Source of the DNA: Tahibacter amnicola
GTDB lineage: Bacteria > Pseudomonadota > Gammaproteobacteria > Xanthomonadales > Rhodanobacteraceae
NCBI RefSeq assembly: GCF_025398735.1
Contig: NZ_CP104694.1
Span: 1 to 64,000 of the forward strand
Length of the DNA stretch: 64,000 nt
Direction: 5' to 3'
Part shown: positions 61,251 through 64,000 of the stretch, one piece after another
How positions within the stretch are numbered: position 1 is the stretch's first letter
Layout: each line of letters begins with the position of its first letter
Program-made: the position numbers and the translations under genes
The notes under the pieces: model-generated
The model's input: the letters and a program-made list of their open reading frames with translations, nothing else
What the model was told of the DNA's origin: nothing
Databases searched by the model: none

Positions 61251-62745
61251 GGGCCATCGTCTCCCTTCGCGTCGCGCCAATCCGCAGCATGCTCAAAGCC
61301 GCCACCACCAGGCTGACACCGCCCAGCGTCAGCGCGTGGATCGGCGCGCCGCCGAACAGGCTCTTGAGGGCAAACCCCAGCACGGTGGCGGCCACCAGCT
61401 GCGGTATCACAATAAAGAAATTGAAGATTCCCATGTACACGCCCATCTTCCGCGCCGGCAGGTGATCGGACAGTAGTGCGTAGGGCAGCGACAGGATCGA
61501 AGCCCAGGCCACGCCGATGCCCATCATCGGTACCAGCAGCCAGGTTGGCTCGGGAATCAGTCCGATCGACAGGAACGATGCCGCACCCACCAGCAGATTG
61601 ACCGCATGAGCGCCGCGCGCACCGATCCGCCGGGCCAGCGGGGGAATGGCCATCGCCGCCAGCATCGCAAAGCCGTTGTAGGCGGCGAACAGCACGCCCA
61701 CCCAATTGGCACCCTCGTTGTATGCCGGCGACCGCGCGTCCGTCGCTCCGAAGTGCACCTGCGCAACGGCGGCGGTGGTGTAGATCCACATGGCGAACAG
61801 GGCAAACCAGGAAAAGAACTGCACCACCGCGAGGCGGCGCATGATGTCGGGCATGTCGCGCAGGTCCGCCAGGATGGTTGCGACCATGCCGGACGAACGG
61901 CGGCGCGCCAGGACGCCGACCAGCGCGCCGTACAGCAACAGGCCGGCGCCCAGCAAATAGAGCTGGCGATCCAGTCCAAAACGGTACACCGCCGTGCACG
62001 TCGCGGCCCCTGACAGCAGCCACGGCCAGGCGCGCGGCAAGGTCGATGCCGGTCGCGACAGTGACGCGGGCAGCACCGGGTCACTCGCGTCCAGCGCCTC
62101 GGGCGTCGCCTCGCGCGTCCGCAGCACAGTCCAGCCGACGGCACCCACGAGCACGGCGGCGCCGAGATAAAAGGCGTAGCGCACCGCATCCGGAACGACG
62201 CCCGCCGGCGCCGTGTTGGCCACTCCGGCATGGGCCAGGAACCATGGCAGGGCACTGGCGACGACGGCGCCCGCGCCGATGAAGAAACTCTGCATGGAAA
62301 AGCCCGCTGCACGCTGCGCCGGGGGCATCTGGTCGCCGACGAAGGCACGGAACGGTTCCATCGCAACATTGATGGCTGCGTCGAGTACCCAGAGCAAGCC
62401 AGCCGCGACCCACAGCGTGGGCGAGTTGGGCATCGCGATCAGGGCCAGGGAGGCGACCAGGGCGCCAGCCAGAAAGTAGGGACGCCGGCGGCCCAGCCGT
62501 GTCCAGGTGCGGTCGGAAAAGTAGCCGATCACCGGCTGTACCAGCAGGCCGGTCAGCGGCGCGGCGATCCACAGGGCTGGCACATCGTCGATGGAGGCAC
62601 CGAGGGTCTGGAAGATCCGGCTGACATTGGCGTTCTGCAACGCAAAACCGAACTGGATCCCCAGGAATCCGAAACACATGTTCCAGATCTGCCAGAACGT
62701 CAGCGACGGGCGCTGTATCCGCGTCGACGCGGGGTTCTGCTCCAT
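61234..62745 (-). CDS. MFS sugar transporter (GPH/SLC45-like, maltose type)
   Basis: A 503-residue inner-membrane carrier with twelve helices. The first loop WNMCFGFLGIQFGFALQNAN and the signature YFSDRTWTRLGRRRPYFLAG are typical of the SLC45/maltose-sucrose group found next to TonB receptors and alpha-glucosidases in xanthomonads and caulobacters. It brings maltose or short maltodextrins into the cytoplasm. AGGAGGAA precedes the ATG. The GH13 lipoprotein gene begins before its stop. Confidence 0.9.
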   Translation of the reverse strand: MEQNPASTRIQRPSLTFWQIWNMCFGFLGIQFGFALQNANVSRIFQTLGASIDDVPALWIAAPLTGLLVQPVIGYFSDRTWTRLGRRRPYFLAGALVASLALIAMPNSPTLWVAAGLLWVLDAAINVAMEPFRAFVGDQMPPAQRAAGFSMQSFFIGAGAVVASALPWFLAHAGVANTAPAGVVPDAVRYAFYLGAAVLVGAVGWTVLRTREATPEALDASDPVLPASLSRPASTLPRAWPWLLSGAATCTAVYRFGLDRQLYLLGAGLLLYGALVGVLARRRSSGMVATILADLRDMPDIMRRLAVVQFFSWFALFAMWIYTTAAVAQVHFGATDARSPAYNEGANWVGVLFAAYNGFAMLAAMAIPPLARRIGARGAHAVNLLVGAASFLSIGLIPEPTWLLVPMMGIGVAWASILSLPYALLSDHLPARKMGVYMGIFNFFIVIPQLVAATVLGFALKSLFGGAPIHALTLGGVSLVVAALSMLRIGATRRETMAHGLAH

Positions 62746-62797
62746 GACCGGCTTCCTCCTGGGCGGGCGGCGTGCTGCGGCGTCTGTTCGTGGTGCG

Positions 62798-62815
62798 GCA
62801 AGGATTGCAGCTTGC
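62798..62815. promoter_or_regulatory. Candidate LacI-type operator before the MFS gene
   Basis: GCAAG, 8-base spacer, CTTGC: an 18-base palindrome-like site about 53 bases before the MFS ATG. Size and symmetry suit a LacI-family site, but no second copy near the other genes was found. Confidence 0.25.
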
Positions 62816-62821
62816 GGCGGT

Positions 62822-62851
62822 GCCGGCGGCCGCGCAAGGGCGGCCGCCGGC
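62822..62851 (-). terminator. Strong hairpin after the TonB receptor gene
   Basis: GCCGGCGGCCGC and GCGGCCGCCGGC form a 12-bp stem with a 6-base loop, seven bases after the receptor stop on the minus strand. It separates the receptor transcript from the MFS gene. Confidence 0.7.
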
Positions 62852-62857
62852 CAGCGA

Positions 62858-64000
62858 TCAGAACTTCGCGGCGAACTGCAGGCCGTAAGTCCGCGGCGTG
62901 TTGAGATAGCGCAGGTTGACCGAATCGTTGATAAAGCCCTTGCCGGAATAGGCCTTGTCGGTCACGTTGGCAATGTAGGCGGACAGCCGGAACTGGTCGT
63001 CATCGCCCATCGTCATGCCCGCGGAAAGGTTGAATACCGCAAAGGCGTCGACGCGATCGGAAAGGGCCAGTCCATTGGCCGCCGGGCCGATCTGCGCCGG
63101 ATTCGAACCGTTGTTCACCGGCATCTGCGCCAGCGGAATCTCGATCACCTGGCCGTTGGCATCGCGACCGAAACCGCGGTTGTTGAAGGCCGTGAGGTAA
63201 TAGTCCGAGCGATACAGCATGTTCATCGTCCAGTCGATGCTGTGCACGGCGCCCCACTCCACGTCGATGATCTGGCTCAGCACCAGATTCACGTTGTGCG
63301 TGGAGGTATTGGGCAGGCGGTTGCCTCCGATCGGCACGATGAGGTTCTGGCCGCCGGCACGCGTGTCGAGAATCGAGGAATCCTTGAACTGGCTGTCGAG
63401 GTAGTTGTAGTTGAGCGATACGTCAAAGCCATGCGCCAGCTTGATACCGGCCTCGATTTCAAGGCCGAGCACCTCCGCGTTCGCCGCGTTGTCGCTGAAG
63501 ACCTGCAGTGTGGTCGCCGCCGGGTTCGTCGGCGTGGGGCTCGGAATCGCGATCAGGTTCTGCACGACCTTGTTCTGATAGTCGTAATAGAACAGCGAAC
63601 CATTCAGGCGTACCGGGCGGCCGTTCCAGTTGAAATCGTTCTTGCTGCCGACCTCGTAGACCAGCAGCTCCTCCGGTTTCCAGGTGCGCGCCAGGACGGT
63701 ACCGTCGCCCAGTACCAGCGGACGATTGATGCCGCCCGAACGCGTACCTGTGGAGATCGTGCCGTAGAGCATGGAACGGTCGGCGATGTCGTACTCGAAC
63801 CCGGCACGCCAGTCGACGAAGTTATCTTTATACACATTCGCACTTCTGCCGTCGGGATAGTCGGACCGGATGATCAGCTCGATCTGGTCGCGGTAGCGCG
63901 CCAGGAAGTCATCCCAGTTGTCCTGGGTGCCGAAGCGCGCGATGCCGTCGAGGAAGTAGTCGATGGAATGGTTGCTGCCGCCATTGCAGGTCAACGCAGC
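62858..64000 (-). CDS. TonB-dependent receptor, C-terminal part (5' end beyond the window)
   Basis: 381 codons are visible from the right edge to the stop at 62858. The sequence is outer-membrane barrel: WRAGFEYDIADRSMLYGTIS, WKPEELLVYEVGSKNDF, LGLEIEAGIKLAHGFDVSLN and the terminal strand TYGLQFAAKF, which ends in Phe as outer-membrane proteins usually do. Next to an MFS sugar carrier and GH13 enzymes it most likely takes up maltodextrins (MalA-like); the plug and TonB box are outside the window. Confidence 0.9.
   Translation of the reverse strand, partial: AALTCNGGSNHSIDYFLDGIARFGTQDNWDDFLARYRDQIELIIRSDYPDGRSANVYKDNFVDWRAGFEYDIADRSMLYGTISTGTRSGGINRPLVLGDGTVLARTWKPEELLVYEVGSKNDFNWNGRPVRLNGSLFYYDYQNKVVQNLIAIPSPTPTNPAATTLQVFSDNAANAEVLGLEIEAGIKLAHGFDVSLNYNYLDSQFKDSSILDTRAGGQNLIVPIGGNRLPNTSTHNVNLVLSQIIDVEWGAVHSIDWTMNMLYRSDYYLTAFNNRGFGRDANGQVIEIPLAQMPVNNGSNPAQIGPAANGLALSDRVDAFAVFNLSAGMTMGDDDQFRLSAYIANVTDKAYSGKGFINDSVNLRYLNTPRTYGLQFAAKF

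Overview
The window is GC-rich, densely coded DNA from a gammaproteobacterium, most likely of the Xanthomonadales/Lysobacterales (Rhodanobacteraceae-like). This placement is an inference. It rests on the codon bias, the PhoP/PhoQ operon that begins with a PepSY protein, ErpA/bactofilin/HemJ/NudC genes of proteobacterial type, a TonB-receptor/MFS/GH13/LacI maltodextrin locus of the kind seen in xanthomonads, and secreted proteins that end in a short F-x-x-[GD]-F-[EQ] tail. There is no rRNA, CRISPR array, integrase, transposase or prophage. One tRNA (Arg, CCG) is present.

Layout. 0-6.7 kb: a very large secreted transglutaminase-like/RHS (YD-repeat) protein on the minus strand, running off the left edge. 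6.7-7.7 kb: a non-coding stretch with a mirrored array of a 13-base motif. 7.7-13.7 kb: secreted proteins, namely a C70/papain-like protease with an unknown partner, a MauG/CCP-type dihaem peroxidase, a serine hydrolase and an unknown Cys-containing protein. 13.8-16.4 kb: an H1-like basic protein, glycerol kinase and a frameshifted gene remnant. 16.4-23 kb: a TonB receptor and a beta-propeller diguanylate cyclase. 23-28 kb: a PepSY-PhoP-PhoQ-membrane protein operon, a CtlX-like hydrolase and DusA. 28.1-29.6 kb: a type IV AbiEi/AbiEii toxin-antitoxin pair. 29.8-35.6 kb: an orphan histidine kinase, AmpE, NudC, ErpA, bactofilin with a membrane partner, and HemJ. 35.7-41 kb: a multi-domain protein with degenerate HPt, GGDEF and EAL modules next to a hybrid phosphorelay kinase. 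41-44.2 kb: M20 amidohydrolase, ZapE and an alpha/beta hydrolase. 44.3-48.6 kb: a secreted metalloprotease and several small unknown proteins. 48.6-52.6 kb: a TPR-PAS membrane regulator, AcpH and cytochrome c5. 52.8-55.4 kb: the tRNA and a cluster of unknown genes with tandem modules and a paralogous pair. 55.5-64 kb: an acetyltransferase, then the alpha-glucan locus (alpha-amylase, glucokinase, LacI regulator, GH13 lipoprotein, MFS sugar carrier, TonB receptor).

Working together. The alpha-glucan genes form a complete path: outer-membrane uptake (TonB receptor), hydrolysis outside the inner membrane (exported amylase and lipoprotein GH13), inner-membrane transport (MFS), glucose phosphorylation (Glk) and LacI-type control. 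The 35.8-41 kb pair looks like a phosphorelay in which the kinase carries every active phosphotransfer residue (H132, D573, H750) and its neighbour keeps only one intact receiver (D396) on an otherwise catalytically dead c-di-GMP-type scaffold. The strongest candidates for undescribed biology are that pair, the protease/partner pair at 7.7-9.0 kb, the shared C-terminal tail on three exported enzymes, the TPR-PAS protein with an unassigned C-terminal domain, and the 53-55.4 kb cluster of unknown genes.
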